From Candidatus Andeanibacterium colombiense (GTDB taxonomy: Bacteria > Pseudomonadota > Alphaproteobacteria > Sphingomonadales > Sphingomonadaceae), in contig CP119316.1 of NCBI GenBank assembly GCA_029202985.1, positions 2,901,001 to 2,965,000 of the forward strand: 64,000 nucleotides of DNA, written 5' to 3'. Positions 1 through 6,765 of this stretch are shown one piece after another. The position numbers were made by a program, and so were the translations under genes. Each line of letters starts with the position of its first letter. Within the stretch, counting starts at the first letter, position 1. The notes beneath the pieces were generated by a model, which saw only the letters and a list, made by a program, of their open reading frames with translations, did not search any database and was not told the DNA's origin.

Positions 1-1
1 A

Positions 2-277
2 CCCGAAGCCCGCGCCGCCAAGGCGTCGGGTGCCCGGGTGGTGCTCGGATTTCTGGAGGAGGTGCTCCCCACCGCTTCTGAAGAAAAACGCGCGCTTGCC
101 GGCGATTTGATCAAGACCACGATGAGCGCGGTCGGGAAGACATTTTCGGAGAAGCGCCCGGCCGATCGCGAGATCGTGCGCTATGCCGATGCCATGGCCG
201 ACATGTTCTGCGCTTACCTGACGCAGATCCGAAATCGTGAAGCGTTGCCTGCCGGCTCTACTGATCCGGCAGGGTGA
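2..277 (+). CDS. TetR-type regulator, C-terminal end only (5' end outside window)
   Basis: The frame is open from the first base of the window and stops at 275-277, so this is the last ~91 codons of a gene that begins upstream. The visible part is helical and hydrophilic (FLEEVLP..., DREIVRYADAMADMF), which resembles the ligand-binding C-terminal domain of TetR-family repressors. The DNA-binding HTH, which would settle the family, is not in the window. It is convergent with the PQQ dehydrogenase and overlaps its 3' end by 20 bp. A role in regulating a neighbour is possible but not shown. Confidence 0.5.
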   Translation, partial: PEARAAKASGARVVLGFLEEVLPTASEEKRALAGDLIKTTMSAVGKTFSEKRPADREIVRYADAMADMFCAYLTQIRNREALPAGSTDPAG

Positions 278-2045
278 ACACGTACAGCACATTGGCCATC
301 GCGACCTTGTACTCGGGCGTCATCCCGGCGAGCGAGAACGCCTCGGGCGACAGGCCGGTGCCCACGGCGACATACTGCTTCCCATCCGCCGCATAGGAAA
401 TCGGATAGCCGCCGACCGGGCTGGCGAGGTTCACTTCCCACAGCTTCTGGCCGGTCGTGTCGTCGAGCGCCTTGAAGCGGCCCACCGCATCGGCGGCGAA
501 GACCAGCCCGCCTCCGGTTGAGAGCAGCGACATTATTCCGCCGCGCTGGTCGAATTTCCACGCGGTCTTGCCGGTCGAGACCGAGATCGCGCGGATCGTG
601 CCGACGTTGGTTTCGCCCTCGGGCAGATGGGCGACATTGGTGATCCCCATGCCGAGCGCGCCGCCGCCGTTCTTCGGCGTCGCGACGGTCTCGCAGATGT
701 TCTGCAGCGGCATGTACATCAGGCCGGTGCGCGGGCTGTAGGTGCCTTCCATCCAGTTCTTGCCGCCGGCGAAGCTCGGGCAGATCTCGAGCGTCTGGCC
801 GGGGCCGGTGAACACCGCGGCCGGATTGTCGGTGACGTTGCCGGTCGCGCCGTCGATCGACTGGACCACGGTCTGGCGCACGGTCGGCGTCGCCCAGAGG
901 AATTCGCCGGTCTCGCGGTCGAGCGTATAGACGATCCCGGTCTTGCCCGGGATACCGGTCAGCACCTTGCGCTTTTCGCCCGGCACGATCTTCGGGTTGA
1001 TCCACTGGACCGCCGCCGGATCGGGCGCGACCGCGGTATCGACCAGCAGTCGCGCGAAGGTGTGGTCGAAATCCCAGTGGTCGATCAGATGCTGGTAATG
1101 CCACGCGATCTTGCCGGTCGCGGCGTCGATCGCGAGGGTCGAGGTCGAATAGAGGTGCTGCTTGTGGTTGCCGCCGAGCAAATATTTCGGTGTCGGCGCG
1201 GTGACCGAGGTGCCGTAATAGATCAGGTTGAGTTCGGGATCGTAGGTCGGCGGCATCCAGGTGCCGACCTGGGTGCGCTTGGTCCAAGGGACGCCGCCCC
1301 AGCTGTCGTCGCCCTTCTCGCCCGGCTTCACCATCGTGTGAACACGCCACAGTTCCTTGCCGGTGCGCGCATCGTTGGCGACGATCACGCAGGCGTCGGG
1401 CCCGGCCTCGGCCGCGCAGTTGCGGCCCGAGATCACCTTGTCCCCGGCGATGATCGGCCCGCCGCTGGTCGAGGCGGACTGGGTCTTCCAGTCGGTGACC
1501 TTGGTTTCCCACACCAGTCTGCCGGTCGCGATGTCGAGCGCATAGACGAAGCCGTCGGGACTGCTGGCGATCAGAAGGTTCTCGAACAGCGCCGAATTGC
1601 GCTTGCTGCTGCCGGGGCCCGCGCGGAAGCCTTCGGGATAGTCGCGCCGGTATTTCCAGATGAAGTCCCCGGTCGCGGCATCCACCGCCTCGACCACGTC
1701 GCCCGGTTCGATGATATACATCACTCCGTCATGGACCAGCGGGGTGCCTTCGTAGGATCCGTCGGCGAGCGGGCGCGACCAGGCGAGCTTGAGGCCTTTG
1801 ACCGTCTTCGTATCGATCTGGGTCAGCGGGCTGTAACCCCAGCCGTCGAGTGTGCGGCGGAAGCTCAGCCAGTCGCCGGCCGGCGGGTTGGCGAGCGCGG
1901 CGGGATCGACCGGGGAGGGCTGGTGCAGCTCGAGCGGCTGGGCCTCGGCCTTGAGCCCGATGCCGCCTTCCTGCGCCGCGGCAGGCGCAGCCAGCAGGCA
2001 GGCCAGTGTCGCCCCGGTCATGAGCTTCCATCCGGTCGTGCGCAT
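258..2045 (-). CDS. PQQ-dependent quinoprotein dehydrogenase, periplasmic
   Basis: 595-aa exported beta-propeller of the quinoprotein alcohol-dehydrogenase family. It probably oxidises an alcohol in the periplasm with PQQ and passes electrons to a cytochrome; the substrate is unknown. The start at 2045 gives a clean signal peptide (MRTTGWKLMTGATLACLLAA, then AQ) behind a GGAGAGA ribosome site; an in-frame start 30 codons upstream would spoil it. Repeated blade motifs of the type DAATGxxxW recur through the protein (DAATGDFIWKY, DIATGRLVWE, DAATGKIAWHY, DRETGEFLW, TGKTAWKF), and HWDFDHT carries the conserved Asp of the active-site loop. It lacks the C-terminal cytochrome c domain of quinohaemoprotein relatives and the adjacent-cysteine disulphide of methanol dehydrogenases. 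Confidence 0.85.
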   Translation of the reverse strand: MRTTGWKLMTGATLACLLAAPAAAQEGGIGLKAEAQPLELHQPSPVDPAALANPPAGDWLSFRRTLDGWGYSPLTQIDTKTVKGLKLAWSRPLADGSYEGTPLVHDGVMYIIEPGDVVEAVDAATGDFIWKYRRDYPEGFRAGPGSSKRNSALFENLLIASSPDGFVYALDIATGRLVWETKVTDWKTQSASTSGGPIIAGDKVISGRNCAAEAGPDACVIVANDARTGKELWRVHTMVKPGEKGDDSWGGVPWTKRTQVGTWMPPTYDPELNLIYYGTSVTAPTPKYLLGGNHKQHLYSTSTLAIDAATGKIAWHYQHLIDHWDFDHTFARLLVDTAVAPDPAAVQWINPKIVPGEKRKVLTGIPGKTGIVYTLDRETGEFLWATPTVRQTVVQSIDGATGNVTDNPAAVFTGPGQTLEICPSFAGGKNWMEGTYSPRTGLMYMPLQNICETVATPKNGGGALGMGITNVAHLPEGETNVGTIRAISVSTGKTAWKFDQRGGIMSLLSTGGGLVFAADAVGRFKALDDTTGQKLWEVNLASPVGGYPISYAADGKQYVAVGTGLSPEAFSLAGMTPEYKVAMANVLYVFTLPDQ

Positions 2046-2270
2046 CGCCTGTCTCTCTCCGGTTTCTTTCCGGCCCGTGCCGTGATCGGGGCGCTTGTGC
2101 CAAGCGAGCGGCGCGGCTTCAACCAATGTCTGCACCGGTGCTCTCGCCCCGGCGTTAACTTTTTCCGGCTATAGGTGTTTCGCTTTGGAACGCCGCCCAA
2201 TCAGCAGCCCGAAGCTTGACAAAAGGGGTTAATGGGCCGGCGTCCGCAAACCAATTGCCGAGGATCTCCC

Positions 2271-3335
2271 GTGTCCATCAAATCCCGCTCCCTGTTCGCG
2301 GCCGCGCTGCTCGCCGCCATTTCCGTTCCCGCCTTCGCGACGAGCGATGTTTCCGGCACCGACATCCTGCGCGAATGGAACCTCGTGGTTCTGGGAGACC
2401 TGATCTCGTCTTCCGAGGTCGAAGGGCGCACGTTCGTGGCCGGCAATCTCAACGGCAACTCTTCCAACTACAACATCGCGTCGATCCCCGCCTCGTCCAA
2501 CGGCGAGCCGGGCCTGACGGTGGTGGGCGACGTGAACGGCGGCACCAAGAACCTCAACAATGGTTCGGGCGCGATCGTCGGCGGCAACGTCAACAGCGGC
2601 TTCAACCTCAATGGCGCGGCGCAGACGGTGCAGGTCGGCGGGACGATCAGCAACACCAACGTCAACCAGAACACCGTGAATTCGGGCCTGTCGTCGTCGG
2701 ATCCCTCGTTCAGCCAGAATTTGCAGCAGCAATCGAGCCTGATTGCTTCGAGCACCAAGGATCTGTCGCACGATCTCAGCACGCTGCCTTCGAACAGCTC
2801 GCTGACCATCAACGGCAACACCGGCACCTTCAACGCCCAGCCGGATGCGAACGGCGTGGCGGTGTTCAACATCAGCGCGGCCGATCTCGACAAGATCGGC
2901 GAGATCCAGTTCAACCTCAACGGGGCGGATACCGCGATCGTCAACGTCAGCGGCACCAGCATCACCCTGAACGACAATTTCCTCGGCGGGACCAACAATC
3001 TCGGTGAACACGTGATCTGGAACTTCCCGGACGCGACCAGCCTCGACCTCACCACCGCTTTCGGCGGCTCGGTCCTCGCGCCCAACGCGGCCGCGCATAC
3101 CTCGAACTATATCCAGGGCTCGGCGGTGTTCGGCAGCCTGGTGCAGGACGGTGAGATGCACGTCGGAACCTACAGCGGCGGCTATTACCCCCCGCCACCT
3201 TCGAACAGCAGCAGCACTTCGGGCGGCTCGTCGTCGGGCGGTACCGATGTGCCCGAGCCGGGCATGCTGGTGCTGTTCGGCGCGGGGATCGCGGCGCTGC
3301 TGTTCTGGCGCCGCCGCCGCGCGCAAGCGGCCTGA
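2271..3335 (+). CDS. PEP-CTERM choice-of-anchor A surface protein
   Basis: 354-aa secreted protein. The GTG start at 2271 follows a GAGGA ribosome site and opens a normal signal peptide (SIKSRSLFAAALLAAISVPA); an ATG at 2232 with an AAGGGG site is an alternative that adds 13 residues. The mature part is rich in Asn, Ser and Gly with many N-x-S/T sites (NLNGNSSNYN, VVGDVNGGTKNLNN, VGGNVNSGFN) and resembles the choice-of-anchor A domain. It ends with a Pro/Ser/Gly linker, VPEPG, a hydrophobic span and a basic tail RRRR, the exosortase-processed PEP-CTERM signal. It is probably displayed on the cell surface or released into an extracellular matrix. No exosortase gene is in this window. The molecular function is unknown. 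Confidence 0.88.
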   Translation: MSIKSRSLFAAALLAAISVPAFATSDVSGTDILREWNLVVLGDLISSSEVEGRTFVAGNLNGNSSNYNIASIPASSNGEPGLTVVGDVNGGTKNLNNGSGAIVGGNVNSGFNLNGAAQTVQVGGTISNTNVNQNTVNSGLSSSDPSFSQNLQQQSSLIASSTKDLSHDLSTLPSNSSLTINGNTGTFNAQPDANGVAVFNISAADLDKIGEIQFNLNGADTAIVNVSGTSITLNDNFLGGTNNLGEHVIWNFPDATSLDLTTAFGGSVLAPNAAAHTSNYIQGSAVFGSLVQDGEMHVGTYSGGYYPPPPSNSSSTSGGSSSGGTDVPEPGMLVLFGAGIAALLFWRRRRAQAA

Positions 3336-3543
3336 CCGCCGCGCGGTCTACTTACGGCCGCACCCCGGAAGCCCTGACGACATTTTACCGATTGAGCCCC
3401 ATTTGGCCCGATCGGACAGCGTCAGGATTCCGACAGCGATTTCCATCGTTTCGTCGATTTGTGTCGGGCGGCTTTACAGCGGCGAATAGGGTGAACGGTG
3501 CGTAAACCATCATAGGCCGCGGAAAAGCATATCTCCCCGAAAC

Positions 3544-3559
3544 TGGCACGGTGGTTGCA
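3544..3559 (+). promoter_or_regulatory. Sigma-54 (-24/-12) promoter with no downstream ORF
   Basis: The sequence TGGCACGGTGGTTGCA matches the RpoN consensus TGGCAC-N5-TTGCA, with the invariant GG and GC 12 bp apart. Transcription would start near 3570 on the plus strand. No plus-strand coding sequence follows before the convergent grxD gene, so the likely product is a non-coding RNA. An activator site was not identified. Confidence 0.7.
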
Positions 3560-3569
3560 CTAGTCGGGA

Positions 3570-3665
3570 TGTACCTGTCTCCTGGTACTCCACGTCTTCG
3601 AACAGAGGTGGGACCGGTTCCACTGTCCCCACGAGCCGGTCCAATCCGGTCCCGCCTCTTTCGAT
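3570..3665 (+). ncRNA. Putative small RNA driven by the sigma-54 promoter
   Basis: The segment after the promoter folds into a short hairpin (GTACC/GGTAC arms, 3571-3588) and a long one with arms 3605-3617 and 3646-3658, 13 pairs including one G-U. The latter is followed by CTTTCG, a weak terminator-like tail. An alternative stem pairs GGACCGG (3611-3617) with CCGGTCC (3636-3642), so two mutually exclusive folds exist. There is no credible reading frame on this strand. Existence of the transcript is inferred from promoter and structure only; no known RNA family is recognised. Confidence 0.45.
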
Positions 3666-3796
3666 CTCACCCACAAACAAAGCCTTGATCCGGAGCCTGT
3701 TTTTCAGGTGCCGCGCGCACGGTGAAGCGCCGCGCCCGGGTTCCCCCGGCAGACCTGCTGCAGATTCAGAATCGGTAGTAGGAAGCGGGTGAGGGT

Positions 3797-4126
3797 TCAG
3801 CTCGCCTTGGCGACTGCCGCCTCGTTCATCAGCTCTTCCAGCTCGCCGGCCTCGAACATCTCCATCATGATGTCGCTGCCGCCGACGAATTCGCCCTTCA
3901 CATAGAGCTGCGGGATCGTCGGCCAGTCGGAGAACGCCTTGATGCCCTGGCGCACTTCCATGTCCTGCAGCACGTCGACGCTGTCGTAGGCAACGCCGAG
4001 GCGGTCGAGGATCGCGACCGCGCGGCTGGAGAAGCCGCATTGCGGAAACAGCGGCGTGCCCTTCATGAACAGGACGACGTCGTTCGAATTGACGATCTGG
4101 GTCAGGCGGGCATTGGTATCGGACAT
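3797..4126 (-). CDS. grxD: Monothiol glutaredoxin, Grx4/GrxD type
   Basis: 109-aa CGFS-type glutaredoxin. The active site reads FPQCGFSSRAV, and the glutathione-binding elements WPTIPQLYVKGEFVGGSDI are intact. This family carries [2Fe-2S] clusters for Fe-S assembly and, with BolA, takes part in iron sensing. The start at MSDTNARL is preferred because the 14 extra upstream residues fall in the spacer after bolA. It is the last gene of the minus-strand run leuD-DUF1476-bolA-grxD, 38 bp after bolA, which fits joint expression with its partner. Confidence 0.95.
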   Translation of the reverse strand: MSDTNARLTQIVNSNDVVLFMKGTPLFPQCGFSSRAVAILDRLGVAYDSVDVLQDMEVRQGIKAFSDWPTIPQLYVKGEFVGGSDIMMEMFEAGELEELMNEAAVAKAS

Positions 4127-4164
4127 GGGTGCGGACCCCGAAATTGGAATTGCGTTGCTGACGT

Positions 4165-4398
4165 TCAATTGGGAACGGCAGTGGTCAGTTGCAAGGCATG
4201 GAGCGCGCCGCCCATCTCGCCGCCGAGCGCCGCATAGACCAGCTTGTGCTGCTGGATGCGGTTCTTGCCCGCGAACGAGGGCGAGGTGACGCGTGCCGCG
4301 TAATGGTCGCCGTCGCCCGCCAGGTCGGTAATCTCGACCACCGCATCCGGCAGGGCGGACTTGATCATCGCCTCGATATCCCGGGCCGCCATCGCCAT
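4165..4398 (-). CDS. bolA: BolA family protein
   Basis: 77-aa single-domain BolA/IbaG-type protein. It shows the class II KH-like fold motifs: IEAMIKSALPDAVVEITD, a GDHYAARVTSPSFAGK segment and the HKLVYAALGGEMGGALHALQ helix with the conserved His. BolA proteins bind [2Fe-2S] clusters together with CGFS glutaredoxins, and grxD lies immediately downstream. The upstream DUF1476 gene ends 4 bp before the start, so translation is probably coupled. The protein is at the short end for the family, typical of BolA2/IbaG forms. Confidence 0.93.
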   Translation of the reverse strand: MAMAARDIEAMIKSALPDAVVEITDLAGDGDHYAARVTSPSFAGKNRIQQHKLVYAALGGEMGGALHALQLTTAVPN

Positions 4399-4402
4399 GC
4401 GA

Positions 4403-4726
4403 TCAGACTCCGCCCATCAACTGGCGGCGGGCCTCGACCGATTTCTGCTCGAGCGCGGTGCGCACACCGGCCTCGTCGATCTCGACGCCGGCGCTGGTCA
4501 GATCGCCCAGCACCTTGCGGATCACGTCCTCATGGCCGGCTTCCTCGAAGTCCGCCTGCACGACTGCCTTGGCATAGGAGTCGGTTTCTTCCGCGGTCAG
4601 GCCCATTTTTTCGGCGGCCCACTGGCCGAGCAATTTGTTGGTGCGCGCGGTCACCCGGAACGAGGCTTCCTCGTCCATTGCGAATTTCATTTCCTCGCCG
4701 CGTTCGCGGTCGTCGAATACGGTCAT
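4403..4726 (-). CDS. DUF1476 protein, F1-ATPase zeta-subunit homologue
   Basis: 107-aa helical, acidic protein matching DUF1476 along its full length (TVFDDRERGEEMKFAMDEE, RTNKLLGQWAAEKMGL, YAKAVVQADFEEAGHEDVIRKV). The family is largely alphaproteobacterial. In Paracoccus denitrificans the member is the zeta subunit, whose N-terminal helix inhibits ATP hydrolysis by F1. Here the gene lies between leuD and bolA-grxD, not beside atp genes; an inhibitory role in this organism is inferred from family only. Confidence 0.9.
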   Translation of the reverse strand: MTVFDDRERGEEMKFAMDEEASFRVTARTNKLLGQWAAEKMGLTAEETDSYAKAVVQADFEEAGHEDVIRKVLGDLTSAGVEIDEAGVRTALEQKSVEARRQLMGGV

Positions 4727-4773
4727 GTCAAATCCCCACAGGCAGATGTCGGTTCAGATAATGCAGGCTTGGT

Positions 4774-5376
4774 TCACGCAGCAAGGTCGGTGCCCTTGGC
4801 GAACCACGGCAGATCGTGCGCCTGGCGCTGTTCATAGGCCCCGATCGCGTCGCCGCGGGCGAGAGTCAGGCCGACCTCGTCGAGCCCTTCGAGCAGGCAG
4901 TGCTTGCGGAACGGGTCGATCTCGAAGCTGAAGCGATCCTGGAACGGCGTGGTCACGGTCTGCTGATCGAGGTCGATCGCGATCGGATCGGTCTCGGCGA
5001 CTTCCATCAGCCGGTCGATCGCTTCCTGCGGCAGCACCACGGTGAGAATGCCGTTCTTGAACGCATTGCCCGAGAAGATGTCGGAGAAGCTCGGCGCGAT
5101 CACCGCTTTCACGCCCATGTCGATCAGCGCCCAGGCCGCATGCTCGCGGCTCGATCCGCAGCCGAAATTGTCGCCCGCGACGATGATCGGCGCCCCGGCG
5201 AATTCCGCGCGGTCGAACACATTGTCCGGATCCTTGCGCAGCGCTTCGAAGGCGCCGTGGCCCAGCCCGTCGCGGGTGATGGTCTTGAGCCAGTGCGCAG
5301 GGATGATGATGTCGGTATCGACATTCTTCATCCCGAACGGATAGGCGCGCCCTTCGACCGTATCGACCGCGTCCAT
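4774..5376 (-). CDS. leuD: 3-isopropylmalate dehydratase, small subunit
   Basis: 200-aa small subunit of isopropylmalate isomerase, which with LeuC interconverts 2- and 3-isopropylmalate in leucine synthesis. The swivel-domain signature NFGCGSSREHAAWAL is intact, as is the N-terminal NVDTDIIIPAHWLK segment. Length is normal for the family. The start codon overlaps the stop of the preceding 53-aa ORF (TGATG), so the two are translationally coupled. LeuC is encoded 1.4 kb upstream on the same strand, separated by a toxin-antitoxin pair, a DNA glycosylase and the small ORF. Confidence 0.97.
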   Translation of the reverse strand: MDAVDTVEGRAYPFGMKNVDTDIIIPAHWLKTITRDGLGHGAFEALRKDPDNVFDRAEFAGAPIIVAGDNFGCGSSREHAAWALIDMGVKAVIAPSFSDIFSGNAFKNGILTVVLPQEAIDRLMEVAETDPIAIDLDQQTVTTPFQDRFSFEIDPFRKHCLLEGLDEVGLTLARGDAIGAYEQRQAHDLPWFAKGTDLAA

Positions 5377-5537
5377 CAGTCGGTCTCCGGCGGTTCGCCC
5401 GAAGGCACCGCGGTGTTCTGCACCGGGGGCTTCTTCTTGCGCGTGGTCGCATAGAGCAGCGCGGCGGCGACCGCGGCCGATCCGATCGCGGCTCCGGCGA
5501 TAGCGGCCTTGGCGGCGTTGTTCTTCTTCTTGGTCAT
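5376..5537 (-). CDS. 53-aa single-span membrane protein upstream of leuD
   Basis: Small ORF read on the minus strand from ATG at 5537 to a TGA that overlaps the leuD start by one base (TGATG). The predicted product begins MTKKKNNAAKAAIAGAAIGS, continues with an Ala/Leu-rich hydrophobic stretch to LLYATTRKKK, and ends in a Pro-rich acidic tail. Lysine clusters on both sides of one hydrophobic segment suggest a short membrane-anchored protein. The exact coupling to leuD and its lengthy open frame support it as real. I do not recognise a family and no function can be assigned. Confidence 0.65.
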   Translation of the reverse strand: MTKKKNNAAKAAIAGAAIGSAAVAAALLYATTRKKKPPVQNTAVPSGEPPETD

Positions 5538-5579
5538 AACCCTAGTTCAATGGTGCCGGATGGCGCGGCTGGCAAGGGT

Positions 5580-6017
5580 TCAGCCTAAGAATTTGCCTAG
5601 TTCGCGCCAAACCGCTTCTTTATCGGCCAGCCTCATCGCGGCGTGGGCCGGGCTGGAGGAGGGCAGGGCGACCAACTCCACCTTGCTGCCCGCGAGCAGT
5701 TTGCGGCCGATCCCGGCGGCCTTCGCCCCGTTGAACGCGACCGCGCGCAGTTCCGGCAGGCTCGCGACCAGTTCGGCGAGCGGGTTGTGCGCGATCGCCT
5801 TGATCGCGGTGTCGAGGCTGCCCTTGCGCTCGGCCGAAGCAATCGTGTCCCACAGGCCGATACGCGCCTCGCGCAAGGCCGCGACCCGCTGTTCGTAATC
5901 GAGCGACGCGATGTCTCGGCCGATCGCGGTCCCGATCAGGTGCCAGAACAGGTTGCGCGGATGGGCGTAATAGCGCTGCAGCCGCAGCGATTCCTCGCCG
6001 GGCAATGTGCCGAGCAC
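5580..6017 (-). CDS. Uracil-DNA glycosylase superfamily, deoxyinosine-type glycosylase
   Basis: Product resembles the small UDG-superfamily DNA-deoxyinosine (hypoxanthine) glycosylases: LVLGTLPGEESL near the start, YYAHPRNLFWHLIG, LREARIGLWDTI, NPLAELVASLPELRAVAFNG and LPSSSPAHAAM. It would remove deaminated bases from DNA. The start is uncertain. The given GTG leaves the conserved first beta-strand incomplete, while the frame stays open upstream into the vapC stop and encodes SSFAPFVAPDTRLLVLGTLP, which aligns better with family N-termini but has no ATG, GTG or TTG. A CTG codon a few residues further up could be used. Positions 5580-6017 are therefore the minimum extent. Confidence 0.75.
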   Translation of the reverse strand: MLGTLPGEESLRLQRYYAHPRNLFWHLIGTAIGRDIASLDYEQRVAALREARIGLWDTIASAERKGSLDTAIKAIAHNPLAELVASLPELRAVAFNGAKAAGIGRKLLAGSKVELVALPSSSPAHAAMRLADKEAVWRELGKFLG

Positions 6018-6067
6018 CAGCAGCCGCGTATCGGGCGCAACGAATGGCGCGAAGGAGGATTTGCGCT

Positions 6068-6469
6068 CTACAGCCAGTCCTCGCAGCGCAAGCCATCGAC
6101 GCGCTGGAATTCGCGCAGATTGCCGGTGATGAGTTTGACGCCGAGACTGCGGGCATGGCCGGCGATCAGGAGATCGTTGGGACCGATGACATTGCCCCGC
6201 TTGAGTAGCTCGGCCTTGATGTCGGCCGCGTGAAGGGCGGCAAGATCGTCGAAATCCAGCACGGTCAGGCGGGGAACAAAATCTTCGAGCTGCGAGAGGT
6301 GGCGTTCCGGATCGGGCGAACGCAAAACCCCGGCATGAAGCTCGTGCAACACGATCGTCGAGATGGCGAGCTGACCGGCTTCGGCGGCAAATCGTTTGCG
6401 GATATCGGCCGGCCGATCACGAAGAACACGGATGCAAAGATTCGTATCCAGCATTGCATGGAGCATCAA
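6068..6469 (-). CDS. vapC: VapC-type PIN-domain toxin ribonuclease
   Basis: 133-aa PIN-domain protein. The acidic metal-binding residues of the family are visible: MLDTNLCI near the start, the central STIVLHELHAG Glu, and GPNDLLIAGHARSLG with Asp, followed by ITGNLREFQRVDGL. VapC toxins are RNases, often cutting tRNA or rRNA, held inactive by VapB. The gene overlaps vapB by four bases (ATGA), the usual toxin-antitoxin arrangement. All key residues look intact, so the module is probably functional. It sits between leuC and the DNA glycosylase, interrupting the leu gene run. Confidence 0.93.
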   Translation of the reverse strand: MMLHAMLDTNLCIRVLRDRPADIRKRFAAEAGQLAISTIVLHELHAGVLRSPDPERHLSQLEDFVPRLTVLDFDDLAALHAADIKAELLKRGNVIGPNDLLIAGHARSLGVKLITGNLREFQRVDGLRCEDWL

Positions 6470-6687
6470 AAGCTCTCGCGTTCCTCATACTCGCCTTGCG
6501 GCAGCCGCTCAGGGAAATCAGGGCAAGGCCCCTGATCGAAAAAATCGTCCCACAGGGCATCGACCGGCACGATCTCCAGCTTCTTGCCCTTGCGGATGAC
6601 ATAGACCTCCTTCACCCCTTCGGGAAAGGCAAGCTCCTTCGGAATCCGCACAGCCTGGCTACGGTTCGATTTGAATACCGAAGCCAC
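6466..6687 (-). CDS. vapB: VapB/VagC-type antitoxin
   Basis: Short AbrB/SpoVT-like antitoxin: ASVFKSNRSQAVRIPKELAF is the DNA-binding swapped-hairpin region, and the acidic tail DALWDDFFDQGP... is the toxin-binding part. The GTG at 6687 gives the standard family N-terminus (ASVFKSNRSQ) and a 73-aa product. An earlier GTG at 6735 with an upstream AGG would add 16 residues and is possible. It partners the downstream vapC and would autorepress the pair. Confidence 0.88.
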   Translation of the reverse strand: MASVFKSNRSQAVRIPKELAFPEGVKEVYVIRKGKKLEIVPVDALWDDFFDQGPCPDFPERLPQGEYEERESF

Positions 6688-6765
6688 TTTGCGCTGAGGG
6701 AGGTGCGAAGGTGCGTTCACCCGAGAAATCTGCACCTCGATTTAGGATATGTCAACGGGATATGC

